Assembly: GCF_011927625.1 (NCBI RefSeq)
Contig: NZ_JAATIZ010000001.1
Coordinates: 186,001 to 250,000 of the forward strand
Direction of reading: 5' to 3'
Length of the DNA stretch: 64,000 nucleotides
Source: Paenalcaligenes hominis
GTDB taxonomy: Bacteria > Pseudomonadota > Gammaproteobacteria > Burkholderiales > Burkholderiaceae_B
Position 1 is the stretch's first letter. Each line of letters starts with the position of its first letter. Below the pieces are notes generated by a model. It was given only the letters and a program-made list of their open reading frames with translations. It searched no databases and was not told the DNA's origin. Position numbers and translations under genes: made by a program. This document shows positions 17,660 to 27,312 of this stretch, in pieces.

Positions 17660-17692
17660 TTAACTACTATCAGTAAAACTGTATAGTATTAA
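17660..17692 (+). promoter_or_regulatory. palindromic candidate operator and promoter of the paa operon
   Basis: TTAACTACTAT and ATAGTATTAA form an imperfect palindrome about a 12-base centre. A possible sigma-70 promoter, TTAACT, 16 bases, TATAGT, lies within it. A repressor bound here would block the paaA promoter. PaaR or PaaX would be the expected type, but neither gene is in the window. Confidence 0.45.
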
Positions 17693-17719
17693 ATTTCATA
17701 GATATAAACGGAGGCGTAT

Positions 17720-18718
17720 ATGTATGCCCAACTAGTAGATACCGGATTAAGTCGCGTGCAAAGCGACGCTGATTTGTCCGCATTGGAAAAACAGTTTCAA
17801 GAGCGTATTGATGCGGGTATACGCATGGAGCCCCAAGATTGGATGCCCGACGCGTATCGTCGTACTTTGGTACGCCAAATCTCCCAACATGCGCATTCCG
17901 AAGTAGTCGGCATGTTACCCGAAGGCAACTGGGTGACGCGTGCGCCTTCTTTAAAGCGTAAAGCGATTTTGCTTGCCAAAATTCAAGATGAGGCAGGGCA
18001 TGGTTTGTATTTATACAGTGCGGCCGAGACCTTAGGCGTAGAGCGTGAGGATCTGATTGCAGAACTGCACGCAGGGCGCGCTAAATATTCCAGTATTTTT
18101 AACTATCCCACGCTAAATTGGGCGGACATTGGCATGATTGGCTGGTTAGTGGATGGCTCGGCCATTATTAACCAGGTGCCATTATGTCGTTGTTCATATG
18201 GCCCCTATGCACGCGCAATGGTGCGTGTCTGTAAAGAGGAGTCTTTCCATCAGCGTCAGGGATACGATTTGCTATTAGAAATGTGCTTAAACGGTACGCC
18301 CGAGCAAAAAGCCATGTGCCAAGACGCTTTTAACCGCTGGTGGTGGCCAGCGCTCATGATGTTTGGGCCTTCTGATGGCGAGTCCGTCCACAGTGCGCAA
18401 TCCATGAAATGGCGCATTAAACTTTTTTCAAATGACGAGCTACGTCAAAAAATGGTGGACCAAACCGTGCCTCAAGCAGAGTATCTGGGCTTAACTGTGC
18501 CAGACCCTGATCTTCGCTGGAACGAAGAGCGAGGTCATTATGATTTTGGTGAAATTGATTGGGACGAGTTTTGGGCGGTATTGGCCGGCAATGGGCCCTG
18601 CAACAAAGAACGCTTACAAACACGCGTTGATGCCCATGAAAACGGGGCTTGGGTGCGAGACGCTTTTATGGCCTATGCCGAAAAGCAAGAGCAGAGAAAA
18701 GCCAAGCAGGTTGCGTAA
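17720..18718 (+). CDS. paaA: phenylacetyl-CoA 1,2-epoxidase, catalytic subunit
   Basis: PaaA is the di-iron oxygenase of the PaaABCE complex that turns phenylacetyl-CoA into the ring-1,2-epoxide. The 332 residues contain iron-binding helices with [20 protein letters not shown] (near 90) and [17 protein letters not shown] (near 175), plus [19 protein letters not shown] early on. GGAGG stands five bases from the ATG. It heads nine tightly spaced pathway genes. Confidence 0.97.
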   Translation: MYAQLVDTGLSRVQSDADLSALEKQFQERIDAGIRMEPQDWMPDAYRRTLVRQISQHAHSEVVGMLPEGNWVTRAPSLKRKAILLAKIQDEAGHGLYLYSAAETLGVEREDLIAELHAGRAKYSSIFNYPTLNWADIGMIGWLVDGSAIINQVPLCRCSYGPYARAMVRVCKEESFHQRQGYDLLLEMCLNGTPEQKAMCQDAFNRWWWPALMMFGPSDGESVHSAQSMKWRIKLFSNDELRQKMVDQTVPQAEYLGLTVPDPDLRWNEERGHYDFGEIDWDEFWAVLAGNGPCNKERLQTRVDAHENGAWVRDAFMAYAEKQEQRKAKQVA

Positions 18719-18731
18719 CTAGGAGAATAAA

Positions 18732-19016
18732 ATGAGTCAAAAAAATTGGCCATTGTGGGAAGTGTTTATTCGTAGCCAACATGGTTTGGCTCATAAACAC
18801 GTGGGCAGCCTTCATGCGTCTGATGAGCAAATGGCGATTAATAATGCCCGCGACGTTTACACCCGTCGTAACGAAGGGGTCAGTATTTGGGTAGTCAAAG
18901 CCATGGATATCGTGGCCAGTAGCCCTGATGATAAAGATCCCTTGTTTGATCCTGCCCAAAGCAAAGTCTATCGCCACCCTACGTTTTTCCCTATGCCTGA
19001 CGGCATTAAAATGTAG
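18732..19016 (+). CDS. paaB: phenylacetyl-CoA epoxidase, subunit B
   Basis: A small structural subunit that bridges PaaAC heterodimers. The 94 residues start with WPLWEVFIRSQHGLAHKHVG and contain NARDVYTRRNEGVSIWVV, both family hallmarks. AGGAG lies seven bases before the ATG, and the gene follows paaA after 13 bases. Confidence 0.96.
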   Translation: MSQKNWPLWEVFIRSQHGLAHKHVGSLHASDEQMAINNARDVYTRRNEGVSIWVVKAMDIVASSPDDKDPLFDPAQSKVYRHPTFFPMPDGIKM

Positions 19017-19024
19017 GAGCAGGC

Positions 19025-19789
19025 ATGAGTCAGGAATTATTCAATTACGCGCTGCGTTTAGGTGATAGTGCCATGGTACTGTCACAACGTCTCTGTGAGT
19101 GGACAGGTCATGGTCCTGCGCTGGAAGAGGAGCTGGCCACAGCTAACACGGCTTTAGATCTGATCGGTCAAGCGCGTATGTGGTTAACCTTTGCGGGTGA
19201 AATCGAAGGCAAAGGCCGTGATGAAGATGCATTGGCCTACCTACGCGATACGCACGATTACTTTAACTATCTAATCGTAGAGCGCCCAAATGGTCATTAT
19301 GGCGACACCATGGCCCGTCAGTTTTTATTTGATGTATGGCATTACTTTCTCTTGCGTCGCTTAACTCAATCTTCTAACGAGCGTGTGCAAGAGATTGCTG
19401 TGAAGTCGCTAAAAGAAGTCACCTATCACGTGCGACGTTCTATGGATTTAATTGTGAGGTTGGGCGACGGTACCGAGCAAAGCCACGCGCGAATGCAAGA
19501 GTCGATTAACGATGCGTGGAAGCACGTGGGCGAGTTGTTCTTAGATGATGAGGTAACGCGTGTTTTACACGAGCAAGGCATTGCGACGTTGCACGCTTCG
19601 TTGTGGGACGAGTGGTTCGAGCAAGTTTCTGAGGTATTAACTGAAGCCACCTTAACCATTCCTGCTAAAGAGGATGCATTCCATAAGGCGCATCGTGGTG
19701 GCACCCACGGTCATCATACCGAAGCACTCGGCTTTTTATTAGCGGAAATGCAGGTGTTACAGCGCACCTATCCCGGTGCTACGTGGTAA
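19025..19789 (+). CDS. paaC: phenylacetyl-CoA epoxidase, subunit C
   Basis: PaaC is the ferritin-like partner of PaaA that lost catalysis and stabilises the oxygenase. The 254 residues include RLGDSAMVLSQRLCEWTGHGPALEEELATANTALD in pieces typical of the family, RDTHDYFNYLIVERPNGHYGDTMARQ and a final HTEALGFLLAEMQVLQRTYPGATW. GTAGGAG is close upstream. Confidence 0.96.
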   Translation: MSQELFNYALRLGDSAMVLSQRLCEWTGHGPALEEELATANTALDLIGQARMWLTFAGEIEGKGRDEDALAYLRDTHDYFNYLIVERPNGHYGDTMARQFLFDVWHYFLLRRLTQSSNERVQEIAVKSLKEVTYHVRRSMDLIVRLGDGTEQSHARMQESINDAWKHVGELFLDDEVTRVLHEQGIATLHASLWDEWFEQVSEVLTEATLTIPAKEDAFHKAHRGGTHGHHTEALGFLLAEMQVLQRTYPGATW

Positions 19790-19800
19790 AGAGGTAGCTT

Positions 19801-20286
19801 ATGATCGACGCACAAACTGTGATGCAATGGTTAGACACTGTGCCAGACCCAGAAATACCAGTTATTTCATTGGTTGACTTAGGCATTGTGCGTGATATTG
19901 CCTGGGAAGATAACACCTGTGTCATCACTATCACGCCCACTTATTCGGGCTGTCCTGCGATGTACGAGATGGAACAAAGTATCGTACAGACACTAGAAAA
20001 GCAGGGGGTTAAGGCCAAGGTAAAGACAAGCTTAAGTCCAGCTTGGACCACCGATTGGATCAGTGCAAAAGGGCGTGAAGCGTTAAAAAACTATGGTATT
20101 GCTCCCCCAAAGGAAAAAGCCATTGATGTATCAGGCTTATTGCGTCGTACAGAGCCCGCTGTGGACTGTCCACTCTGTCATTCCTTGAACACACGAGTCG
20201 TCAGTCAGTTTGGGTCTACCCCTTGCAAAGCCTTATATCGCTGTATGCAATGCGGTGAACCGTTTGATTATTTCAAGGCGCATTAA
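19801..20286 (+). CDS. paaD: phenylacetate degradation Fe-S assembly protein PaaD
   Basis: PaaD is needed for an active epoxidase, probably by maturing an Fe-S centre. The 161 residues have an N-terminal DUF59/MIP18 domain (LDTVPDPEIPVISLVDLGIV, then TPTYSGCPAMYEME) and a C-terminal zinc ribbon with CPLC and CMQC pairs. Both halves are intact. It lies between paaC and paaE with gaps of 11 and 2 bases. Confidence 0.95.
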   Translation: MIDAQTVMQWLDTVPDPEIPVISLVDLGIVRDIAWEDNTCVITITPTYSGCPAMYEMEQSIVQTLEKQGVKAKVKTSLSPAWTTDWISAKGREALKNYGIAPPKEKAIDVSGLLRRTEPAVDCPLCHSLNTRVVSQFGSTPCKALYRCMQCGEPFDYFKAH

Positions 20287-20288
20287 CC

Positions 20289-21371
20289 ATGAGTCAGTTT
20301 TATCCATTAAAAGTCTCGTCCATAGAGCGCACCACACGTGATGCCGTCGTGGTGGCCTTCGAGGTACCTAACGACCTAACAGAGAAATTTCTTTTTCGTC
20401 CTGGGCAGTATTTGAACGTACGTACCCAAGTCAATGGCGAAGAGTTGCGTCGCTCGTATTCTATTTGTGCCGCCCCTCATGATAATTTATTGCGTGTGGC
20501 TGTAAAACGCGTCGCTGACGGAGCGTTTTCTAGTTGGGCTAACGCCCATCTTGAGGTAGGCAGCACTTTAGACGTGATGCCGCCCGATGGCAGCTTTACA
20601 GTAGATTTTGACCCTGAAAACCAACGCGGCTATGCAGCATTTGCTGTGGGCAGTGGTATTACGCCTATTTTATCGTTGGTTAAGACCGCTCTCGATACCG
20701 AGCCAAACAGCACTTTTACGTTGTTTTATGCTAATCGGGCTTCGTCATCGATTATGTTCCGCGAGGAAATTGAAGACTTAAAAAATCGTTATATGAATCG
20801 ATTCTCGGTGGTTTACATCATGAGCCGCGAGTTACAAGACATTGATTTATTTAACGGCCGTCTGGACGCTGAAAAAGTAGATCAGCTGCTTTCTGTTTGG
20901 TTGCCTCCTGAAAAAATTGATTATGCGTTTGTCTGTGGTCCGCACGACATGACCGAACAGGTGGTGTCCACGCTTAAGGCCAAAGGGTTAACCAAGGATC
21001 AAATCAAATATGAACTCTTTGGTGCGCCTAAAGGGCCACGTACTACGGCATCCGGAGCAGCACCACGACAAGCACCTGGTGCAGAAGACTGTCAGTTGAC
21101 GATCATTCAAGACGGTTTTACGCGTGATATTACGATCAAGAAAAACCATTTAAGCTTGGTTGATGCGGCGATGGAACAAGGCATCGAGCTCCCTTACTCG
21201 TGCAAGGGCGGTGTCTGTTCTACCTGCCGCTGTAAAGTCGTTGAAGGTGAAGTAGATATGGATGCTAACTTTGCTTTAGAAGACTACGAGGTCAATATGG
21301 GCTTTGTACTCAGTTGCCAGAGTTTCCCTGTTACTGACAAAGTGGTTATCGACTTCGATCAAGAAACCTAA
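20289..21371 (+). CDS. paaE: phenylacetyl-CoA epoxidase reductase PaaE
   Basis: PaaE passes electrons from NADPH through FAD and a [2Fe-2S] cluster to PaaA. The 360 residues show a FAD domain (GQYLNVRTQVNGEELRRSYSI), an NAD(P) domain (VGSGITPILSLVKTAL) and a C-terminal plant-type ferredoxin with the cluster cysteines in YSCKGGVCSTCRCKVVEG and a fourth in LSCQSFP. The order FNR then ferredoxin is as in E. coli PaaE. An 83-base gap before paaN holds no clear terminator. Confidence 0.96.
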   Translation: MSQFYPLKVSSIERTTRDAVVVAFEVPNDLTEKFLFRPGQYLNVRTQVNGEELRRSYSICAAPHDNLLRVAVKRVADGAFSSWANAHLEVGSTLDVMPPDGSFTVDFDPENQRGYAAFAVGSGITPILSLVKTALDTEPNSTFTLFYANRASSSIMFREEIEDLKNRYMNRFSVVYIMSRELQDIDLFNGRLDAEKVDQLLSVWLPPEKIDYAFVCGPHDMTEQVVSTLKAKGLTKDQIKYELFGAPKGPRTTASGAAPRQAPGAEDCQLTIIQDGFTRDITIKKNHLSLVDAAMEQGIELPYSCKGGVCSTCRCKVVEGEVDMDANFALEDYEVNMGFVLSCQSFPVTDKVVIDFDQET

Positions 21372-21454
21372 TCTCTGAGTGGGGCACACGGTTGCCCCAT
21401 TCTGCCTTTATATTTATTGAAATATAAATAGTTAACGTCCAAAGGAGATATTGC

Positions 21455-23131
21455 ATGGCTAATGATTTTTTTACCGCCCATAAAGCTACTTTAGATCGCG
21501 CTTTAGAGGCGATAGCCACACGCGAATACTGGACCCCTTTTCCAGAAATGCCCAGCCCACGTGTGTATGGCGAAGAGGCAGCAAGCCAAGGTCAAGCTGC
21601 TTTCGAAGCGTTTCGGAACACCAATTATCCGTTGCAGCTAGATGGGGCCACCAAAACCGTAGGCCAAGAGCGTTCTCCTTATGGGTTTGATCTGAATATC
21701 CGTTACCCATTTGTAGAAGCTAACCAACTTATAGAGCAATCGTCTTTGGCTTTAGATAGCTGGCGCGAAGCAGGCCCTGAGGCCTGGGTAGGAGTGTGTT
21801 TAGAGGCACTAAGCCGTCTCAATAAACGTAGCTTTGAAATTGCGAATGCTGTGCAACACACCAGCGGTCAAGCCTTTATGATGGCTTTTCAGGCCGGTGG
21901 CCCACACGCTCAAGATCGTGGCCTCGAGGCCGTCACCTACGCGTGGCAAGAAATGTCCCGCACGCCAGCTTTAGCAAATTGGGTCAAGCCACAAGGCAAG
22001 CACGATCCTATCGATATGCAAAAGCAATTTACCGTGGTGCCCCGCGGCATTGGTTTGGTCATTGGCTGCTCAACCTTCCCAACGTGGAATAGTTACCCAG
22101 GTTTATTTGCGTCGTTAGCTACAGGAAACACGGTCATTGTAAAGCCCCACCCCGGTGCAATCTTGCCATTAGCTATAACGGTATCGGTATTGCGCGAGGT
22201 GCTAAGCGAAGCCGGCTTTAACCCAAATGTGGTGTTGTTGGCTGCACACGAGGCCGATGATCAGGTCGCACAGCAGTTGTCGTTACATCCTGCTGTTAAA
22301 ATTATCGACTACACAGGTAGCAGTGCCACAGGAAACTATTTAGAGCAGCATGCACGTCAAGCTTTGGTCTATACCGAAAAGGCTGGCGTTAACCAAATTA
22401 TTATTGATTCAGCCCCTGATATCAAAGCTGTGGCGCGCAATTTGGCTTTTTCTTTTGCCTTATACTCTGGGCAAATGTGTACTGCACCACAAAATATTTA
22501 CGTGCCTCGCACGGGAATACAAACCGATGCAGGTCATCTAAGCTTTGACGAGGTGTGTGCCGCTCTGGGGCACGCCGTGGAACGCTTATGCTCAGATCCA
22601 GCCCGTGCGGTAGAAATTACGGGGGCGCTACAAAATGATCTCACCGCACAGCGCGTGGCAGAGGCCAAAGCGCTAGGCTTAGAGGTGATTGTAGATAGCC
22701 AGCCCCTAGCCCATCCGGTTTACGAGCAGGCTCGCACAGCAACCCCCCTCTTACTGAAAACCGATGCGTCTAACCCCCATATCATGCAAGAATGGTTTGG
22801 CCCTATTATTTTTGTAGTGGCTACGGACTCCACCGAGCATAGTATTGAGCTGGCTGGGTCAACCGTTATCGAGCATGGTGCATTAACTTTATCGGCCTAC
22901 ACCACTAATAAAGACACCGCAACCGCTATCCGCAAGATGGCTGAGCGCAGTGGGGTGTCCTTATCGTTAAATTTGACAGGGGCTGTTTTCATTAATCAAA
23001 CAGCTGCCTACAGTGATTTCCATGGAACCGGTGCAAACCCAGCTGCAAATGCCGCCTTATCGGATGCTGCCTATGTGGCCAATCGCTTCCGCGTAGTGCA
23101 AACGCGTTGGCATACTGAGCAAACTCTCTAA
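21455..23131 (+). CDS. paaN: phenylacetate degradation aldehyde dehydrogenase PaaN (no hydratase domain)
   Basis: PaaN oxidises the aldehyde formed on ring opening of oxepin-CoA. The 558 residues are an aldehyde dehydrogenase only: NAD site GCSTFPTWNSYPGL and VIVKPHPGAILP, DYTGSSATGN, and the catalytic cysteine in YSGQMCTAPQNIYVPR. E. coli PaaZ is longer and carries an enoyl-CoA hydratase domain that opens the ring; that half is missing, and the N-terminus (about 100 residues) is specific to the PaaN type. Another hydratase must open the ring, perhaps encoded elsewhere. AAAGGAG is well placed before the ATG. Confidence 0.88.
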   Translation: MANDFFTAHKATLDRALEAIATREYWTPFPEMPSPRVYGEEAASQGQAAFEAFRNTNYPLQLDGATKTVGQERSPYGFDLNIRYPFVEANQLIEQSSLALDSWREAGPEAWVGVCLEALSRLNKRSFEIANAVQHTSGQAFMMAFQAGGPHAQDRGLEAVTYAWQEMSRTPALANWVKPQGKHDPIDMQKQFTVVPRGIGLVIGCSTFPTWNSYPGLFASLATGNTVIVKPHPGAILPLAITVSVLREVLSEAGFNPNVVLLAAHEADDQVAQQLSLHPAVKIIDYTGSSATGNYLEQHARQALVYTEKAGVNQIIIDSAPDIKAVARNLAFSFALYSGQMCTAPQNIYVPRTGIQTDAGHLSFDEVCAALGHAVERLCSDPARAVEITGALQNDLTAQRVAEAKALGLEVIVDSQPLAHPVYEQARTATPLLLKTDASNPHIMQEWFGPIIFVVATDSTEHSIELAGSTVIEHGALTLSAYTTNKDTATAIRKMAERSGVSLSLNLTGAVFINQTAAYSDFHGTGANPAANAALSDAAYVANRFRVVQTRWHTEQTL

Positions 23132-23141
23132 GGAAATAACG

Positions 23142-23924
23142 ATGAATTACGTATGCATTAAATTCGAGTTGACAGAGAGCACTGCTCATATCCGCTTAAA
23201 CCGCCCCGACAAGCTCAACAGTTTTACGGTACAAATGCACGAAGAGTTAGCCGATGCCTTAAATCGTGTCGAGGCGCAAGGGGTACGTGTATTGGTTCTT
23301 TCAGGCGAAGGGCGAGGCTTTTGTGCCGGTCAAGATCTATCTGAACGTCAAATGAACAGTGGCGAGATCGACTTGGGTCATACTGTAGATACTTACTACG
23401 CACCCTTAGTGCGTCGTCTGCGCGCTATGCCTTGGCCTGTGGTGGTGGGGGTGAATGGGGTGGCAGCAGGGGCCGGCGCTAATTTAGCTTTGGCTGGCGA
23501 TATTGTGATTGCCACAGAATCAGCCAGCTTTATTCAACCATTTTGTCGTTTAGGCTTGCTGCCTGATACGGGTGGTACTTACTTTTTACCGCGTTTGGTC
23601 GGCGAGGCTCGTGCTAAAGGTCTAGCCCTGCTTGGCGAAAAACTAACAGCGACGCAGGCCGCGCAGTGGGGGCTCATCTGGGAGTGCGTGGCAGATGATG
23701 CTTTTGAGGCGCGTTTAAACTCCTTATGCGAGCACTTTGCTACGGCCCCGACTAAAGGTTTAGCTGCAAGCAAACACGCCATACAGGTCAGCTTAGATCA
23801 CACTTTAGATCAGCAGTTGGACCTAGAGCGCGACACCATGCGTCAATTAGGTCAAAGCGCTGACTATGCCGAAGGTGTAGACGCATTTATGAATAAACGT
23901 CAACCTCAGTTCAAAGGAAAATAG
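23142..23924 (+). CDS. paaG: 2-(1,2-epoxy-1,2-dihydrophenyl)acetyl-CoA isomerase
   Basis: PaaG turns the ring-epoxide into oxepin-CoA and later shifts a double bond in the open chain. It is a 260-residue crotonase-fold protein: RLNRPDKLNSF at the start, the oxyanion-hole region GFCAGQDLSER, NGVAAGAGANLALAGDIVIA, and the catalytic Asp in FCRLGLLPDTGGTYFLPR. These match PaaG better than a general enoyl-CoA hydratase, and the operon context agrees. Confidence 0.92.
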   Translation: MNYVCIKFELTESTAHIRLNRPDKLNSFTVQMHEELADALNRVEAQGVRVLVLSGEGRGFCAGQDLSERQMNSGEIDLGHTVDTYYAPLVRRLRAMPWPVVVGVNGVAAGAGANLALAGDIVIATESASFIQPFCRLGLLPDTGGTYFLPRLVGEARAKGLALLGEKLTATQAAQWGLIWECVADDAFEARLNSLCEHFATAPTKGLAASKHAIQVSLDHTLDQQLDLERDTMRQLGQSADYAEGVDAFMNKRQPQFKGK

Positions 23925-23925
23925 C

Positions 23926-24378
23926 ATGGCGCTACCGACGGACCCACAAGCTTTGGCCGAACACGTTACGACGTATATGTATAACAATGATCCTGCCTCC
24001 CAAGCCTTAGGAGCTCGTATTACCCACGTAGCACCAGGGGCGGCGCGCATGAGCATGACAGTACGTGCTGACATGCTGAATGGGCACAAAACCTGTCATG
24101 GTGGTTTTATTTTTGCGTTAGCAGATAGCACCTTTGCATTCGCTTGTAATTCCCGCAATCTTCCCACGGTGGCAGCTGGCTGTTCTATTGATTATGTAGC
24201 ACCAGCATTCGAAGGGGATCAGCTAGAGGCCAATGCGACAGAATACCACTTAGCCGGTCGCACCGGTGTGTATGATGTCGAAGTCACAAATCAGCAAGGA
24301 CAACGTATTGCTATATTTCGAGGTCGTTCCTATCGCTTGCGTGGTGCAGTGGTAGAGGACCCTCAAGCCAATCAGTAA
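23926..24378 (+). CDS. paaI: hydroxyphenylacetyl-CoA thioesterase PaaI
   Basis: PaaI is a hotdog-fold thioesterase that frees CoA from dead-end or toxic CoA esters in this pathway. The 150 residues contain HGGFIFALADSTFAFACN, with His-Gly-Gly and the catalytic Asp, and the tail YDVEVTNQQGQRIAIFRGRSYR. One base separates it from paaG. Confidence 0.93.
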   Translation: MALPTDPQALAEHVTTYMYNNDPASQALGARITHVAPGAARMSMTVRADMLNGHKTCHGGFIFALADSTFAFACNSRNLPTVAAGCSIDYVAPAFEGDQLEANATEYHLAGRTGVYDVEVTNQQGQRIAIFRGRSYRLRGAVVEDPQANQ

Positions 24379-24398
24379 AGTAGGGCAGGAGACTCTAA

Positions 24399-25715
24399 AT
24401 GTCAGTATCAACACAGCACGTCGGTAAAGACCGTATAGAACACGCAAGTCGTGATGAAATTCAAGCCTTGCAGCTTGAGCGTTTAAAGTGGAGTCTGCAG
24501 CACGCCTATGACAACGTGCCGTATTACCGTAAAAAGTTCGATGAGGCCGGCGTACACCCTAGCGACTTAAAGCAGCTTTCTGATCTAGCTAAATTTCCTT
24601 TCACCACTAAAAACGATTTACGTGAGAACTACCCATTTGGCATGTTTGCTGTCCCCCGCGAACAAGTATCACGTATTCATGCTTCAAGTGGCACCACGGG
24701 TAAACCTACTGTGGTGGGATATACGGCCCAAGATATTTCCAATTGGGCCGATTTGGTCGCGCGCTCTTTATGGGCAGCGGGCACCCGTCCTGGTGATATT
24801 GTCCACGTGGCCTATGGCTATGGCTTATTTACTGGGGGCTTAGGAGCCCATTATGGCGCCGAACGATTAGGATGTTCTGTCGTTCCTATGTCAGGCGGCC
24901 AGACTGAAAAACAGGTTCAACTCATCCGCGATTTCCAACCCAGCACCATTATGGTGACGCCTTCTTATTTTTGTAATATTCTCGAGGAAATGGAACGTCA
25001 AGGCATGGATCCCCATGACAGCTCGTTACGTATAGGGGTGTTTGGTGCAGAGCCTTGGACTGGGCAAATGCGCGCTGATATTGAAGCCCGAGGTGGTTTA
25101 GATGCAGTGGATATTTATGGTCTGTCCGAGGTTATGGGGCCTGGCGTTGCTATGGAGTGTGCAGAAACCAAAGACGGCCCGGTCATCTGGGAAGACCACT
25201 TTTACCCTGAAATTATCAACCCTGAAACCGGTGAGCCTGTGGCCGACGGCGAGGAAGGCGAGCTTGTATTTACCTCGCTAACCAAAGAGGCTATGCCGAT
25301 TATCCGTTATCGTACCCGCGACCTCAGCCGTTTATTACCACCGACGGCACGTAATATGCGTCGCATGGGCAAGATTACGGGGCGTACTGATGACATGCTT
25401 ATCATTCGCGGGGTAAATTTATTCCCTACCCAAGTCGAAGAGCTGGTTTTGGCTATTCCTGAGTTAGCCGCTCAGTATCAGCTTATTGTGTCTCGTAATG
25501 GAAATATGGACGAGCTCGAGGTCTTAGCAGAGATTCGATCCGAGTTCGAACACTTTGATCAAGACCGTCGCGATGCCCTTTGTTCGCGCTTACGTCAAGC
25601 CATCAAAAACAACATTGGGGTCAGCGCTCGTATCCAATTGCGTGAACCAGGTCAGGTCGAGCGTACCGTAACAGGTAAAGCGCGTCGTGTTGTGGATCTG
25701 CGCCAAAAAAACTAG
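24399..25715 (+). CDS. paaK: phenylacetate-CoA ligase
   Basis: PaaK activates phenylacetate with ATP and CoA, the first step. The 438 residues have the AMP-binding P-loop ASSGTTGKPTVVGYT (near 95), FGAEPWTGQMR, YGLSEVMGPGVAMEC with the acid for Mg, and the hinge region GRTDDMLIIRGVNLFPTQVEE. The C-terminal KARRVVDLR ends as usual. AGGAG is eight bases from the ATG. It closes the operon before a strong terminator. Confidence 0.97.
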   Translation: MSVSTQHVGKDRIEHASRDEIQALQLERLKWSLQHAYDNVPYYRKKFDEAGVHPSDLKQLSDLAKFPFTTKNDLRENYPFGMFAVPREQVSRIHASSGTTGKPTVVGYTAQDISNWADLVARSLWAAGTRPGDIVHVAYGYGLFTGGLGAHYGAERLGCSVVPMSGGQTEKQVQLIRDFQPSTIMVTPSYFCNILEEMERQGMDPHDSSLRIGVFGAEPWTGQMRADIEARGGLDAVDIYGLSEVMGPGVAMECAETKDGPVIWEDHFYPEIINPETGEPVADGEEGELVFTSLTKEAMPIIRYRTRDLSRLLPPTARNMRRMGKITGRTDDMLIIRGVNLFPTQVEELVLAIPELAAQYQLIVSRNGNMDELEVLAEIRSEFEHFDQDRRDALCSRLRQAIKNNIGVSARIQLREPGQVERTVTGKARRVVDLRQKN

Positions 25716-25745
25716 TTTAACCCTGCTGTCATGCACGGTTGTTTG

Positions 25746-25780
25746 CCGATATGCCTTCATTCGCATATCGGTTTTTTTTT
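25746..25780 (+). terminator. rho-independent terminator of the paa operon
   Basis: Perfect 9-bp stem CCGATATGC / GCATATCGG, 8-base loop, nine T. Confidence 0.95.
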
Positions 25781-25825
25781 GGGTGCAGGGTATGATGAGG
25801 GTTTGAGATTTAGGATGGAGTCACA

Positions 25826-26248
25826 ATGGCAGCCATAGCAGGCATTGGAACGGATATTATGTATATTTCCCGAATCCAAGCGTCTTATGATCGCTTTGGG
25901 GAGCGTTTTTTAACGCGTATTCTTGGTGAGCACGAGAAGCTCGTTTTTCAGCGTCGTTATGCGCGCGACCCAAAGCGTGGTATGCGCTTTCTTGCTACCC
26001 GATTTGCTGCAAAAGAGGCTTTCTCTAAGGCCATTGGTTTAGGCATGCGTATGCCTATGGCTTGGTCAAGAATGCAAACCTTAAATGCACCCAGTGGTAA
26101 ACCGATGGTGGTTTTAAGCCCCGAACTCCAGGCATGGTACCAGACACGTTTTGGTGCGGCTCATATTACGCTTACTGATGAGTCAGATTTGGTCATGGCT
26201 TTTGCAGTGGTTGAGTCATTGCCCTCAGCCTCAACAACGATTAACTAA
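25826..26248 (+). CDS. acpS: holo-[acyl-carrier-protein] synthase
   Basis: AcpS adds the phosphopantetheine arm of CoA to acyl carrier protein. The 140 residues show the two family motifs: [14 protein letters not shown] with the Mg-binding Asp, and [18 protein letters not shown] with the conserved Glu and Lys. Length is slightly above the E. coli enzyme. It is first in a four- or five-gene unit with nagZ, uvrC and pgsA, an order common in Alcaligenaceae. Confidence 0.95.
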   Translation: MAAIAGIGTDIMYISRIQASYDRFGERFLTRILGEHEKLVFQRRYARDPKRGMRFLATRFAAKEAFSKAIGLGMRMPMAWSRMQTLNAPSGKPMVVLSPELQAWYQTRFGAAHITLTDESDLVMAFAVVESLPSASTTIN

Positions 26249-26256
26249 GGATTAAA

Positions 26257-27312
26257 ATGGTAGAACAGCAGCTTGCTCTTGGCCCAGTTATGGTAGATGT
26301 GGCTGGTTTAGAGTTAACCGAACAAGAAAAAAAACGTTTACAGCACCCCTTGGTTGGAGGGGTCATTTTGTTTGCCCGTAACTACCAAAGTCGAGCTCAA
26401 TTACAACAACTCTGTGCAGAGATTCATGCGTTACGTCAACCTCCGCTCTTAATCGCAGTGGATCACGAAGGCGGTCGCGTGCAACGTTTCAAAGAAGATG
26501 GGTTTACGCATTTACCTGCGATGCGCGAATTAGGCCGCGTCTGGGATAGCGACCCAGCGCTTGCCGTTAAACTGGCCACAGCCATTGGCTATATCTTGGC
26601 AGCCGAGCTACGCGCCTGTGGGGTTGATTTTAGCTTTACACCGGTTTTAGATTTGGATTACGAGTGCAGTCAGGTCATTGGCAGCCGAGCCTTCCACACT
26701 CAACCACAAACCGTAGCACGTCTAGCAGAGGCTCTTGCGCATGGTTTACAGCAGGCGGGCATGGGTGCCTGTGGCAAACATTTTCCGGGTCATGGCGCTG
26801 TAGAGGCTGACTCCCATCACGAAGTTCCTATTGATAACCGCGACTTACAAACCATTTTAGACAATGATGCCGCACCTTATGGCTGGCTAGGGGGTACGGT
26901 AATCCAAGCCGTTATGCCAGCGCATGTCATTTATCCACAAGTCGATCCACAACCTGCTGGCTTTTCTTCTTTCTGGATTCAGCGGGTGCTGCGTCAAGCC
27001 TTAGCCTATAACGGTATGGTGTTTTCCGATGACTTAACCATGGAAGGCGCCACCGTGGCTGGCGATATCCTAGCGCGTGCCGAGGCCGCACTACACGCCG
27101 GATGTGATATGGTTTTAGTGTGTAATCGTCCTGATTTGGCCGATGAGCTCTTGACGCGTTTAACATGGACGATGCCAGCTCAATCTATGCAGCGTTTACT
27201 TGATTTGTATCCTATTGACAATGCCTTAGTGTGGGAATCCCTACAAGCCGATGAGCACTACCAACAAGCCCAGCAACTTCGATCTCAATACTTTTCTTCG
27301 TCAGCTACCTAA
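26257..27312 (+). CDS. nagZ: beta-N-acetylhexosaminidase
   Basis: NagZ removes GlcNAc from anhydroMurNAc muropeptides in the cytosol during wall recycling. The 351 residues form a single GH3 domain: [22 protein letters not shown], the catalytic-loop motif [19 protein letters not shown] and the nucleophile Asp in [12 protein letters not shown]. The 3' end overlaps the uvrC frame by 62 bases, which is much more than usual. It links in function to mltB, which makes its precursors. Confidence 0.95.
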   Translation: MVEQQLALGPVMVDVAGLELTEQEKKRLQHPLVGGVILFARNYQSRAQLQQLCAEIHALRQPPLLIAVDHEGGRVQRFKEDGFTHLPAMRELGRVWDSDPALAVKLATAIGYILAAELRACGVDFSFTPVLDLDYECSQVIGSRAFHTQPQTVARLAEALAHGLQQAGMGACGKHFPGHGAVEADSHHEVPIDNRDLQTILDNDAAPYGWLGGTVIQAVMPAHVIYPQVDPQPAGFSSFWIQRVLRQALAYNGMVFSDDLTMEGATVAGDILARAEAALHAGCDMVLVCNRPDLADELLTRLTWTMPAQSMQRLLDLYPIDNALVWESLQADEHYQQAQQLRSQYFSSSAT

